Below, in pieces: positions 26,859 to 36,207 of a DNA stretch of 64,000 bases (position 1 is its first letter; every line of letters starts with the position of its first letter). This stretch comes from Clostridium sp. (GTDB lineage Bacteria; Bacillota; Clostridia; Clostridiales; Clostridiaceae): positions 1 to 64,000 of the forward strand of contig NZ_JAJFUC010000047.1 in the NCBI RefSeq assembly GCF_021372645.1, written 5' to 3'. The notes beneath the pieces were generated by a model. The model ran no database searches. It was not told where the DNA came from and saw only the letters and a list, made by a program, of their open reading frames with translations. The position numbers were made by a program, and so were the translations under genes.

Positions 26859-28157
26859 ATGAAAAGCCTTGAAATATTTAAAGAATCTGAAAAGTATATG
26901 CCTGGTGGAGTTAATAGTCCAGTTAGAGCATTTAAAGGAGTTAATTTAAATCCTCCTGTTATAAAATCAGGAAAAGGTGTCATAATTAAAGATGAAGATG
27001 ATAATGAATATATAGATTTTGTATTAGCTTGGGGACCATTAATTCTTGGACATTGTGATGAAGATGTTGTAAAAACTGTGCAAGAAACAAGTTCAAAAGC
27101 ACTAGCCTTTGGGGCACCAACAAAATTAGAATTAGATTTGGCTAAGTTTATGTGTAATAATTTAGATAATATTGAAATGATTAGAATGGTTAACTCTGGG
27201 ACTGAAGCTACCATGAGTGCAGTAAAGCTTGCAAGAGGATATACTAAGAGAAAAAGAATAGTTAAATTTGCAGGATGTTATCATGGACATTTTGATGGAT
27301 TTCTAATAGAGGCTGGTTCTGGCGTAATGACAGGTGGAATTCCAGGCTCACTTGGAGTTCCAAATGAAAGTATAGAAAATACTTTAATAGGTATATATAA
27401 TAATGAAAATCAAATAAGAGAGATTTTTGAGAAATATGGAAATGAAATTGCTGGAGTTATTATTGAACCTATAGCTGGGAATATGGGAGTAATAAAAGCT
27501 GAATATGATTTTATGAAAACTCTAAGAGAACTTTGTGATACATATGGTGCATTATTGATATTTGATGAAGTAATGAATGGATTTAGAGTAGCATTTAAAG
27601 GTGCGCAATCTTTATTTAATGTTAAACCAGATTTAGTTACTTATGCTAAAATCATGGGCGGTGGGCTTCCATGTGGAGCATATGGTGGAAGTAAAGAAAT
27701 AATGGAGAACTTATCACCTCTAGGTGGAGTTTATCAAGCAGGGACTATGTCAGGAAATCCAATTGTAATGGCAGCAGGACTTGCAACATTGACTAAATTA
27801 AAAAATAATTTAGCCTATTATGATCATATTGAAAACATAGGAACTAAGCTACAAGAAGGAATATTAGATATATCAAAAAAATATAATCTTCCAATGGTAA
27901 TAAATAGAGTTGGAGGAATGATGACAATATTCTTTACTGATTTAAAAGAAGTTAGGACTTATGATGATGTTAAGACATGCAACGTAGATAGATTTAATAG
28001 ATACTTCGAGCATATGATAAAGAGTGGCATAAATATAGCTCCATCACAATTTGAAGCTGTATTTTTAAGTGTAAAGCATGAAGATAGCCATATTAATACT
28101 TTTTTGAGAGCCTTTGAAGAATTTGCAGCAGATGAAAATTTATTTCTCTTATCTTAA
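26859..28157 (+). CDS. hemL: Glutamate-1-semialdehyde 2,1-aminomutase
   Basis: PLP enzyme that isomerises glutamate-1-semialdehyde to 5-aminolevulinate. 432 residues, the usual length. [12 protein letters not shown] at the N-terminus, [17 protein letters not shown] (about residues 108-124), [19 protein letters not shown] (about 235-244) and the PLP lysine in [16 protein letters not shown] (about 260-275) are clear. The start follows GGGGGAGGAATTGTA. With hemA it completes the C5 pathway in one operon. Confidence 0.95.
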   Translation: MKSLEIFKESEKYMPGGVNSPVRAFKGVNLNPPVIKSGKGVIIKDEDDNEYIDFVLAWGPLILGHCDEDVVKTVQETSSKALAFGAPTKLELDLAKFMCNNLDNIEMIRMVNSGTEATMSAVKLARGYTKRKRIVKFAGCYHGHFDGFLIEAGSGVMTGGIPGSLGVPNESIENTLIGIYNNENQIREIFEKYGNEIAGVIIEPIAGNMGVIKAEYDFMKTLRELCDTYGALLIFDEVMNGFRVAFKGAQSLFNVKPDLVTYAKIMGGGLPCGAYGGSKEIMENLSPLGGVYQAGTMSGNPIVMAAGLATLTKLKNNLAYYDHIENIGTKLQEGILDISKKYNLPMVINRVGGMMTIFFTDLKEVRTYDDVKTCNVDRFNRYFEHMIKSGINIAPSQFEAVFLSVKHEDSHINTFLRAFEEFAADENLFLLS

Positions 28158-28210
28158 ATAATACATTATAATTTAAGAAATAATAAAACCTATAAAAGGA
28201 TGACCTAAAT

Positions 28211-28846
28211 ATGAATAAAATTAATTATCAAAAAGAATTAGATTCGTTAATAGAAACTTTAGTAAAAGATAAAAAAATACCAACATTATTATTGCATAGT
28301 TGCTGTGCACCCTGTAGCAGTTATGTATTAGAATATTTATCACAATACTTTAAAATAGATCTTTTCTTTTATAATCCCAATATATATCCTATGGAGGAAT
28401 ACTCAAGAAGGGTAGCAGAACAAAAAGGTCTTATTTCAGCTCTTAAAGTGAAGCATGAAATAAGATTCATTGAAGGAAGATATGATACAGAAAACTTTTA
28501 TAATATATCAAAGGGATTAGAAGAAGAAAATGAAGGTGGTGCAAGGTGCTTTAAGTGCTATGAGTTAAGACTTAAAGGAGCTGCAATTATTGCTAAGGAA
28601 GAAGCCTATGATTACTTCACAACTACTTTATCTATAAGTCCTTATAAAAATGCACAAAAATTAAATGAAATTGGTGAAAAGTTATCACAGGAATATAACA
28701 TAAAATATTTATATTCAGATTTTAAAAAGAAAGAAGGATATAAGCGCTCCATAGAGCTTTCTAATGAATATAACCTATATAGACAAGATTATTGTGGATG
28801 TATATTTTCCAAAAATGAAAGAATAAATTATATTAATCAAAATTAA
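28211..28846 (+). CDS. queH: Epoxyqueuosine reductase QueH-like protein
   Basis: Non-cobalamin epoxyqueuosine reductase family (DUF208), catalysing the last step of queuosine synthesis in tRNA. 211 residues with the iron-sulfur and redox cysteines in LLHSCCAPCSSYVLEY (about residues 26-41), RCFKCYELRL (about 115-124) and DYCGCIFS (about 196-203). FYNPNIYP and EEYSRR are also typical. It follows hemL by 53 bases and could be transcribed with the tetrapyrrole genes. Confidence 0.9.
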   Translation: MNKINYQKELDSLIETLVKDKKIPTLLLHSCCAPCSSYVLEYLSQYFKIDLFFYNPNIYPMEEYSRRVAEQKGLISALKVKHEIRFIEGRYDTENFYNISKGLEEENEGGARCFKCYELRLKGAAIIAKEEAYDYFTTTLSISPYKNAQKLNEIGEKLSQEYNIKYLYSDFKKKEGYKRSIELSNEYNLYRQDYCGCIFSKNERINYINQN

Positions 28847-28942
28847 GATGATTCGATTTTATTTTGTTATAAAAATTTAATGAAAAATTTATAACAGATA
28901 TATATATATTACTATATAATAGTATAAAGGAGAGGATTAAAT

Positions 28943-29500
28943 ATGTCTGATAAAATTATAGATTTTAATGAATTGAAAAATAAAGCAAAGGATAAAGACA
29001 TAGATAAGTTCGAAGATTACATATATTCGATGTATTATAAACTTGCTGAAGGTAAAATGAATATGTCTGATTTTTCTAAAAATATAATGTCTTATATGCA
29101 AGAAAACAATATATCACAAGACAAATTACTTAATATACAGAAAAAATTCTTAGAGAGATATGGATTTGATTCATCTACAATGGAGGAACAGTTTAAAATT
29201 CCAGGATTTAATATGAACAACTTAGGATTAAATTATGAAACAATGAAAAAGACTATTGGCTTTCAAGAAAAATACAAAAGTAGAATAGCTACTAAAGCAA
29301 TGTCTGAATATTTTATAAAAAATGAAAAAAATGATCTTAAAATATTGTTAGAAAATGAAGATGTAATATTAATAAGTAAGAAAAACATAGATTTAAATGA
29401 TAATGAGTTAAATGAATTTTTATGCTCATATAAAAAAGTAATTGAAGATAAGAAAATACAAATAGTATTATGTGAAAATATAAACAGCTATGAATACTAA
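28943..29500 (+). CDS. Clostridial conserved protein of unknown function (possibly DUF3867)
   Basis: 185 residues, soluble and charged, with no signal peptide. It starts MSDKIIDFNELKNKAKDKDI after a good site (AAGGAGAGGATTAAAT). The length and N-terminal IIDFNELKNKA pattern recall the clostridial family DUF3867, but I am not certain. The middle is helical (FSKNIMSYMQENNIS) and the C-terminal 70 residues look like a separate alpha/beta unit (DVILISKKNI...IQIVLCENI). Function unknown. A strong terminator follows. Confidence 0.65.
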   Translation: MSDKIIDFNELKNKAKDKDIDKFEDYIYSMYYKLAEGKMNMSDFSKNIMSYMQENNISQDKLLNIQKKFLERYGFDSSTMEEQFKIPGFNMNNLGLNYETMKKTIGFQEKYKSRIATKAMSEYFIKNEKNDLKILLENEDVILISKKNIDLNDNELNEFLCSYKKVIEDKKIQIVLCENINSYEY

Positions 29501-29519
29501 TAATATAACTCACCAAAAT

Positions 29520-29583
29520 AAGGGCCATGAATTTGTTACAGTTACTGAAGATTTGACGTAACTGTAACAAATTCATGACCTTT
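29520..29583. terminator. Bidirectional terminator
   Basis: CATGAATTTGTTACAGTTAC and its exact complement flank a 12-base loop, with AAGG...CCTTT extending the stem. It lies between converging genes. Confidence 0.88.
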
Positions 29584-29648
29584 AGTTATGTGTGGAAATT
29601 ATAGAGAATTTTTAATGCACAACATGTACAATGAGTGAATATATTCAT

Positions 29649-30623
29649 CTATAAAGGAGAATTTAGTATTACAAATTTTAATAGTCCTTCAGAGATTGAA
29701 ATAATATCATCATTTGAAATACTTGCTAAATCATGAGCAGTGCCATTTAAAGTAATTAATTTAACTTTAGCATTTGATTGTATGCACTTATCATAAAGCC
29801 TTTCTGAACTTTCATAAGGAACTACAGCATCTGAATTACTATGAATTATCAAGGTGCGTGGAACTGTGGAATTAACATAATCTATAGGATTATATTTTTC
29901 AATTATATTCTCTTTATTTGCAATTGATGAAAAAATCTTTGATAAATCATAGTTTAATTCTCTAGTATTTAAAAGACTTAAATCAGTTGGACCTGCAAAA
30001 TCAATTAGGTATTTAACTTTTGATGAATAGTTACTTAATTCAGTATCATCTATAAAATCACATTTGTTACTATAGGCTGCTATAAGGGAAAGATGAGCTC
30101 CAGATGAAACACCAATAACTCCTATCTCATTTGTATCAAGATTATAAATAGATTTATTCTTATATATCCACCTGATAGTATCTTTAACATCTGAAACTTG
30201 CTTGTTAAAGTTTTCCGTATCTTTCATAAGTTCATAAGAAGTACTTATAATTGTATAGCCTTGTTCTCTAAATGTATCAAGTATTGGACTTAAAGTATCA
30301 GGAATACTTTTATCACCATAAGCAAAGCTTCCACCATGAACATATAAAAGTACAGGTGAAGATTTGTATACTTGCTTTATTGAACCATAAATATCAAGGG
30401 TTAAAGAAACTCCATTAGTATTTTTATAAACAACATCTTTATAACTCATAGAGCTTGATGATTTTTTTATATCAAATTCTTGCGTTGTCCATATATTCTT
30501 CTTTAAAAAAATATACTTGTCAGCAATTCCATAACATAACATTATTCTTTTGTAAAATACTATAGTTAAAATAATAATTGTAATAAATAAAACTGAAAAA
30601 AGCATTTTGAAAAATTTCTTCAT
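29649..30623 (-). CDS. Membrane-anchored alpha/beta-hydrolase (esterase/lipase-like)
   Basis: 324 residues. An N-terminal hydrophobic segment (residues 7-24, no lipobox) acts as an uncleaved anchor or signal, placing the enzyme outside the membrane. The hydrolase part has the oxyanion motif YVHGGSFAYGD (about residues 93-103), nucleophile GVSSGAHLSL (Ser about 174), the acid in HSNSDAVVPYES, and histidine in GTAHDLA near residue 296. HGG plus GxSxG is typical of the BD-FAE/hormone-sensitive-lipase-like group acting on small esters. Substrate unknown; single-gene unit facing the previous operon. Confidence 0.85.
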   Translation of the reverse strand: MKKFFKMLFSVLFITIIILTIVFYKRIMLCYGIADKYIFLKKNIWTTQEFDIKKSSSSMSYKDVVYKNTNGVSLTLDIYGSIKQVYKSSPVLLYVHGGSFAYGDKSIPDTLSPILDTFREQGYTIISTSYELMKDTENFNKQVSDVKDTIRWIYKNKSIYNLDTNEIGVIGVSSGAHLSLIAAYSNKCDFIDDTELSNYSSKVKYLIDFAGPTDLSLLNTRELNYDLSKIFSSIANKENIIEKYNPIDYVNSTVPRTLIIHSNSDAVVPYESSERLYDKCIQSNAKVKLITLNGTAHDLASISNDDIISISEGLLKFVILNSPL

Positions 30624-30805
30624 AAAGTATGCGCCTAACCATAAATCAAAGTAGATATAAGTTGGAATAAATTAGGCTTATCTCCTTTCTTAAAAATTTA
30701 CATTATAGATTATAACATATGAAATTAACAAAATCCGTAAATTAAGAATTTTGTAATTTTCTAGAAGATAATAGATTTTCATTTATATAAATCAAAAATA
30801 AAAGC

Positions 30806-30855
30806 ATAAATAATATATATTATTTATATGAATATAAATAATATATATTATTTAT
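30806..30855 (+). promoter_or_regulatory. Two tandem perfect 22-bp palindromes (putative operator)
   Basis: The same 22-bp sequence, half-site ATAAATAATAT followed by its exact complement, occurs at 30806-30827 and 30834-30855, separated by 6 bases (28 bases start to start). The second ends 24 bases before the start of the downstream gene. Two identical copies make chance in AT-rich DNA unlikely; the arrangement suits a pair of repressor sites over a promoter. Confidence 0.6.
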
Positions 30856-30878
30856 TAATCTTTTTGGAAGGAGGAATC

Positions 30879-31817
30879 ATGAGTAATCCTTTTGATGTAC
30901 TTATTTATTTAGATGAAAATTTAATTAGAAATTTATCTTCATTGGTATTAACAGGATTTATTGAAACAATAACCCAAAGTCAATCTTTTGATAGAACTTT
31001 ATCAGCAGGATTTCACCAAGGAGATAAAATTGAAAGTTCTAATGAAAGACGCATTATAAAAAGTGAGAGAGAAGGTTTTAAAGATAAGAATAAATTAGAA
31101 GATAATAATAATAATCTGCACCATCATATAGATAATGAGATAGATGCCAGACAATGTATAAGAGAAGAAAAACAAGTTAAAACTACCTATACTACCTTTG
31201 TATTAAATGGAAACTTGATTAACTATCTTAATGAAAATAAACAATTACAACATAAAAATGAAACAGATATTGAAAATGATAATATATATCAAGGGGATTT
31301 AATTGAAATTGAAGGAACAATTACTAACAAGGGTGTTTTGTCATATATTGATGCATTAATAAATTTAATAACTATATTTGAAACTGAATATTTAGATACT
31401 TTAACTAAAGACTGCACGGGGAAAATTAATTTTTCGATGTTTTTAAAAATGTTAACGTATATAAAAAGTATTTTAACTTATAATAATACACAAGATTTAA
31501 TAATGAAAAGTGGAAGTGGTACAGCAATTTTAACTGTAAATAAAGATAATTTCATGAACAATAGATGCAATATGTTTGATAACATTAATTGTCATTGCAA
31601 GGTTGTCGGTAAGGTAATAAAAACTTGTAGTGAGGAAGATGATTCCATAAGTTTGCTTAGAAAAACAGGTCAAGAGAAATTTTATGAAAATTTTTTTGAT
31701 CAGTGTAAACCTCTTTTGGAGTGTTTAAAGAAAAATGATATTTTAGTGCCAGAATGTCCAGATTTAAGAATAAATAAATGTGCGATACAAATAATGCCTT
31801 TAAATATTTATATGTAA
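30879..31817 (+). CDS. DUF6414-like protein of unknown function
   Basis: The start at 30879 follows GGAAGGAGGAATC; an earlier in-frame ATG at 30828 lies inside the palindromes. The protein has 312 residues. It begins FDVLIYLDENLIRNLSSL, matching the YLD-type opening I associate with DUF6414. A hydrophilic, Asn/Asp-rich variable stretch (about residues 50-95) is followed by TTYTTFVLNGNLINYL and GDLIEIEGTITNKGVLSYIDAL, a small beta-barrel-like segment. No enzyme motif or membrane helix is visible. The tandem palindromes directly upstream suggest tight control. The family name is a recollection, not a search result. Confidence 0.55.
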   Translation: MSNPFDVLIYLDENLIRNLSSLVLTGFIETITQSQSFDRTLSAGFHQGDKIESSNERRIIKSEREGFKDKNKLEDNNNNLHHHIDNEIDARQCIREEKQVKTTYTTFVLNGNLINYLNENKQLQHKNETDIENDNIYQGDLIEIEGTITNKGVLSYIDALINLITIFETEYLDTLTKDCTGKINFSMFLKMLTYIKSILTYNNTQDLIMKSGSGTAILTVNKDNFMNNRCNMFDNINCHCKVVGKVIKTCSEEDDSISLLRKTGQEKFYENFFDQCKPLLECLKKNDILVPECPDLRINKCAIQIMPLNIYM

Positions 31818-31981
31818 ATAATTTCATAAAATAATTATTATGTATTTTACAGAAAAACACTTGTATATCTATAGTATACATGATAATATAGATTACAGGT
31901 GAAATATGTTTATATATAATAAAAATTGTCAATAAAAGAGCATATATATTCATATTTAATACAATTTTGAGGTGAGATTAA

Positions 31982-33439
31982 ATGAAGTTTAGAAGTACTA
32001 GGGGCTTAGAAAGAGATATAGCGTCTGCTAGAGCAATAATTAATGGAATTTCAAAAGATGGTGGGCTATATGTTCCAGATGAATTTCCTAAGGTATATGA
32101 TGAATTAAAAAATAATACAAAAATTAAATACGAAGATTTAGCATTTAAGGTTATCAATGAATATTTTACAGACATTGATGATGCAGAATTAATGGGGGCA
32201 ATTAATGATGCATATAATGATAGATTTAGTGTAGAAGTTAAAAATAATTTTTTAGAATTATATCATGGGCCAACTTGTGCATTTAAAGATGCAGCATTGC
32301 TATTTTTACCACAAGTTATGAAAAGAGCTAAGAAAATTTGTGATGTTAAGGAAGATATAACAATTCTTACTGCAACATCAGGAGATACTGGAAAAGCTGC
32401 ACTTGAAGGTTTTGCAAATGTTGAAGGCTTTAAAGTTGTAGTTTACTATCCTAAAAATGGAGTTAGTGCTATTCAAGAAAGACAAATGTCAAGTCAAGAA
32501 GGAAACAATGTTAAAGTCGTTGGAATAAAAGGAAATTTTGATGACGCTCAAACTGGAGTAAAAGAAATCTTTGGGGATGATGATTTCAGAGCAGGGCTAG
32601 CTCAAAAGGGATTTATTTTATCATCTGCAAACTCAATTAACATTGGAAGACTTGTACCTCAAATAGTGTATTATTTTTATGGATATTTTAATTTAGTAAA
32701 TCAAGGGATAATAAAAAAAGATGATGCTATAAATGTAGTAGTTCCAACTGGTAACTTTGGAAACATTTTAGCGGGCTATTATGCTAAACAAATGGGACTA
32801 CCAATAGATAAATTTATTTGTGCATCAAATGAAAACAAAGTTTTAACAGACTTCTTTGAAACAGGGGTATATGATAAGAAGAGAGAACTTGTTTTAACAG
32901 AATCACCATCTATGGATATTCTTGTTTCATCAAATCTTGAAAGATTATTATTTGAAGCAAGTGGAAGAGATGCTGAAATTGTTAGTCAATTAATGAAAGA
33001 TTTAAACACTAAAGGTGTTTACGAAGTAAATGAAAAGGTAAAAAGCTTCATAAAAGAATTCTATGGAAACTTTGCAAATACTGAAGAAGTATATGCAGCT
33101 ATAAAAGAAGTTTATGAAAAAGATAATTATTTAATGGATACTCATACAGCTGTAGCATATGTAGTTAAAAACAAATATGTAGAAGAAACTAAAGATGATA
33201 AACCAGCTTTAATACTTTCAACAGCAAGTCCATTTAAATTCCCAAGAAGTATTTGTAATGCACTTAATATTGATGTAGAAAAAATAAATGATTTTAAAGT
33301 GTTAGAAAAGTTATCAACTGAAACAAGTAGTAAAATACCAAATAGCTTAAGCACTTTAGAAACAGCTAAAATATTACATGATGAAGTTTGGGATAAGTCA
33401 GAAATGAGAGATGCTCTACTTTCTTACTTAAACTCATAG
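31982..33439 (+). CDS. thrC: Threonine synthase
   Basis: PLP enzyme converting O-phosphohomoserine to threonine. 485 residues, the long form. YRSTRG-like start (MKFRSTRGLERD), the GGLYVPDEFP segment, the PLP lysine in GPTCAFKDAALLFLPQ (about residues 97-112), TATSGDTGKAALEG (about 127-140) and VPTGNFGNILAGYYAK (about 255-270) are diagnostic. The start has GAGGTGAGATTAA. It opens a three-gene threonine unit. Confidence 0.95.
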   Translation: MKFRSTRGLERDIASARAIINGISKDGGLYVPDEFPKVYDELKNNTKIKYEDLAFKVINEYFTDIDDAELMGAINDAYNDRFSVEVKNNFLELYHGPTCAFKDAALLFLPQVMKRAKKICDVKEDITILTATSGDTGKAALEGFANVEGFKVVVYYPKNGVSAIQERQMSSQEGNNVKVVGIKGNFDDAQTGVKEIFGDDDFRAGLAQKGFILSSANSINIGRLVPQIVYYFYGYFNLVNQGIIKKDDAINVVVPTGNFGNILAGYYAKQMGLPIDKFICASNENKVLTDFFETGVYDKKRELVLTESPSMDILVSSNLERLLFEASGRDAEIVSQLMKDLNTKGVYEVNEKVKSFIKEFYGNFANTEEVYAAIKEVYEKDNYLMDTHTAVAYVVKNKYVEETKDDKPALILSTASPFKFPRSICNALNIDVEKINDFKVLEKLSTETSSKIPNSLSTLETAKILHDEVWDKSEMRDALLSYLNS

Positions 33440-33451
33440 AGGAAATAGCGT

Positions 33452-34348
33452 ATGATTAAAGTTAGAGTACCAGCTACATCAGCAAATATGGGACCTGGAT
33501 TTGATTCATTAGGAATAGCATTAAATTTATATAATGATTTTGAATTTAGAGAATTAGAAAATGGTTTAAAATTTAAGGGAATGCCAGAAGAATTCTGTAA
33601 TGAAAAAAATATAATTTATGAAGCAATGAAATATTGTTTTGATAAAGCGGGCTATAAAATAAAAGGATTGGAAATAAGCGAACTTAAACAAGATGTACCA
33701 GTATCTAGGGGTCTTGGAAGTAGCTCTACGTGTATAGTTGGGGGACTAGTAGGAGCTAACGAAATCTTAGGCAAGAAGTTTTCAGAAAATGAATTATTAG
33801 AGATGGCTGTAGAAATTGAAGGTCATCCAGATAATGTTGCACCAGCACTACTTGGGGGTATGGTTGTTGCAATAGTTGATGAAAGCAAGACTTTCTATGA
33901 TAAAGTAGATGTAAAAAAAGGAATTAAGTTTGTTTCAATAATTCCTAATTTTAGATTATCTACAAAAAAAGCAAGAAGTGTAATTCCAAAAGAGATAAGC
34001 TTAAAAGAAGGGGTTTATAATGTTTCAAGAGCAGCTCTTATGGTAGCTTGTTTTTCAAGTGGTAAATATGAATTAATAAAATATGCATGCAAAGATGCCT
34101 TTCACCAAAACTACAGAAGTAAGTTAATTCCTGGTTTTGAAGAGGTGTATAATAAGAGCTATGAATTAGGAGCATTAGGGTGCTACTTAAGTGGAGCAGG
34201 TCCAACAATAATGGCGATTATTAACGAAGAAGATGAGCGCTTTAGCAATGAGCTTAAGAAATTTTTAAGAATAAAAGGATTGGAATGGGATATATTAGAG
34301 TTATCTATTGATGATGCGGGGGCAACCATTATAGAAGGTACAAATTAA
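33452..34348 (+). CDS. thrB: Homoserine kinase
   Basis: GHMP kinase phosphorylating homoserine, the step before ThrC. 298 residues. VRVPATSANMGPGFDSLG at residues 4-21, the ATP-binding VPVSRGLGSSSTCIVGG (about 85-101), and the C-terminal LSGAGPTIMA (about 246-255) are all intact. It lies 12 bases after thrC and overlaps the next gene by one base (TAATG), so the operon is tightly coupled. Confidence 0.95.
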   Translation: MIKVRVPATSANMGPGFDSLGIALNLYNDFEFRELENGLKFKGMPEEFCNEKNIIYEAMKYCFDKAGYKIKGLEISELKQDVPVSRGLGSSSTCIVGGLVGANEILGKKFSENELLEMAVEIEGHPDNVAPALLGGMVVAIVDESKTFYDKVDVKKGIKFVSIIPNFRLSTKKARSVIPKEISLKEGVYNVSRAALMVACFSSGKYELIKYACKDAFHQNYRSKLIPGFEEVYNKSYELGALGCYLSGAGPTIMAIINEEDERFSNELKKFLRIKGLEWDILELSIDDAGATIIEGTN

Positions 34349-34785
34349 TGAGTGGAGATTACTTAGTTATAGATAAACGGGTTTTACCTGATGTTTATGA
34401 AAAAGTTCTTTTTACAAAGAAACTATTAAAAGATGGAAAAGTAAAAGAAATAACAGAAGCAGTAAAAATAGCAGGTATAAGCAGAAGTGTATATTATAAG
34501 TATAAAGATTTTGTATTTGATTTTTCAGAAACATCTGAAGGAAGAAAAGTTACTTATAATATAATTTTAAAAAATGAAAAGGGTGTTTTATCTAATATAA
34601 GTAATTATATAGCAGAAAAAGGCGGAGATATTTTGACTATAAATCAAGGTATACCTCTAAATGGATATGCTAACTTAAGTATAACAATAGATCTTTCAAC
34701 TGTGGATGGGGATATAAAAACATTAACCGATGGCTTGCTTAGCATTAAGAATGTGGAGAAGGTCGAGTTTATTGGGATGGAATAA
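34348..34785 (+). CDS. ACT-domain protein (PheB/UPF0735 family)
   Basis: 145 residues. The N-terminal part YLVIDKRVLPDVYEKVL with GISRSVYYKYKDFVF forms a small helical/HTH-like region. From about residue 68 an ACT domain follows (IILKNEKGVLSNISNYIAE, ILTINQGIPLNGYA). Such proteins lie next to hom/thr genes in many Firmicutes and may sense amino acids. It overlaps the thrB stop by one base. Homoserine dehydrogenase, the usual neighbour, is not next to it here. Confidence 0.85.
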   Translation: MSGDYLVIDKRVLPDVYEKVLFTKKLLKDGKVKEITEAVKIAGISRSVYYKYKDFVFDFSETSEGRKVTYNIILKNEKGVLSNISNYIAEKGGDILTINQGIPLNGYANLSITIDLSTVDGDIKTLTDGLLSIKNVEKVEFIGME

Positions 34786-34857
34786 TACAAACTTGATTAG
34801 GTTAAGTTAAAAATACTTAGTGTTATATTTTAAATTGAAGATATAAAAAGTGTATAA

Positions 34858-34897
34858 AAGTTAGGAAATAGGAGGTAATCCTGTTTCCTAACTTTTT
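34858..34897 (+). terminator. Terminator of the thr operon
   Basis: AAGTTAGGAAA and TTTCCTAACTT form an 11-bp stem, with AGG/CCT extending inside the loop, followed by TTTTTT. Confidence 0.93.
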
Positions 34898-34927
34898 TGC
34901 CTAAAATAATGAGAATAATAAAGAAGA

Positions 34928-35992
34928 TTACTGTTTTGCCGAAAATGTTCTATGATATGGAATTCTAATTATAAATCTTGTTTCATCAAATTTATAAGAT
35001 GTATCTTCTAGAGGAGGTTTATTATTAACTAAATTCATACCTACCGTATAAAGTGCTACAGCTGTGTCGTTAGGATCTTCAACAACAGTACCTGTCATAA
35101 AATTTTTTCTTATTAAATCTTGAGCAGCTTGTATTCCGTCAATTCCAAAAACAGGAATGTTTTTTGCTGCATCTCCTTTGTTATAACCATACTTTTGTAA
35201 TGCTTCAATAGCTCCTATTGCCATTGCATCATTATTTGAAATTATTACTTCTATTCTGTTATTATATGTGAGAAATAACGATTCAATAGCATTTTTAGCT
35301 AATTCTTGGCTCCAGTTAGCAACCTGTAATGCAAGTTTTTGAGTTTTTATTCCTGCATTTTCAATTGTTGAAATAGAAGACATTGTTCTATCAATTGCTC
35401 CTATATTATCAAGTTTACCTTGTAACATTATATACTGCATTATGTTATCACTATTTTTATCTATACTTGATTTATTTTTATTCCATTCATCGGCAACAAG
35501 TTTTCCTTGCAGAGTGCCAGCTTCTTTAGGATAGGTTGTTATAATAGCAAATTTTTTATAATCTTTCATTTTATTTGTTATACTTGAGATTGGTTCAGAA
35601 TTAAAGAGAAGTAATGGTATATTTTTTTGTTTGACTTTATCAATAAAGCTTTCTACTACATTTGTGTTCGTATCAACTAAATTTACTAATAAAAGATCAA
35701 TATTATTTCGCAGTAAAGTGTCTAAAGTCTCATCTTGTATAGATTGATTGTTTTTTGCATCAAAAAAAGTGAATTTAACTGTATTTTCATTCTTTCTTTG
35801 AATATTTTCTAAACCTTGTTTAACTAGAGCTATGTATGGATCATCAATATTAGATACTAATACTCCTACGTCAACTTGCTTTCGAGTATCAGCATTTGAA
35901 CTAATATATAAATTATTCTCAGTACTACCTATTAGGATAGGAGTTATGATAAGTGTAATTATAATAAGTATTATCTTTTTTAATAATTTCAT
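34928..35992 (-). CDS. Galactose-type (MglB-like) periplasmic sugar-binding protein, no lipobox
   Basis: 354 residues; the start at 35992 follows TGGAGGATTAAA. A hydrophobic N-terminal segment (residues 4-22) is followed by DVGVLVSNIDDPYIALVKQGLE, the typical start of type I periplasmic binding proteins, and VISNNDAMAIGAIEALQKYGY and VFGIDGIQAAQDLI, typical of galactose/glucose binding proteins. There is no cysteine after the signal, so it is not a standard Gram-positive lipoprotein. No transporter genes adjoin it. It may be secreted, anchored by the N-terminal helix, or the sensor partner of a distant kinase. Confidence 0.82.
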   Translation of the reverse strand: MKLLKKIILIIITLIITPILIGSTENNLYISSNADTRKQVDVGVLVSNIDDPYIALVKQGLENIQRKNENTVKFTFFDAKNNQSIQDETLDTLLRNNIDLLLVNLVDTNTNVVESFIDKVKQKNIPLLLFNSEPISSITNKMKDYKKFAIITTYPKEAGTLQGKLVADEWNKNKSSIDKNSDNIMQYIMLQGKLDNIGAIDRTMSSISTIENAGIKTQKLALQVANWSQELAKNAIESLFLTYNNRIEVIISNNDAMAIGAIEALQKYGYNKGDAAKNIPVFGIDGIQAAQDLIRKNFMTGTVVEDPNDTAVALYTVGMNLVNNKPPLEDTSYKFDETRFIIRIPYHRTFSAKQ

Positions 35993-36207
35993 TTTAATCC
36001 TCCATATCATTATTTTAATGATAATATTTATTTTTAGATTATGTTTTAATTAAAAATTTATACTATGTAATTCCTCGATATAGATGGACTGTTTATATAT
36101 TATTTATATATCATTTATAAAAAAATTACACATGACTTTTATACTTAAATTAAGTTGTTAATAGATAGGTTAGGTTAATAGCTAAAAAATAAAAGGAGAT
36201 GTAAACT

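Noticed and set aside
31818..31981. T-box or attenuator leader before thrC
   Set aside because: No T-box sequence and no terminator hairpin were found in this 164-base gap.
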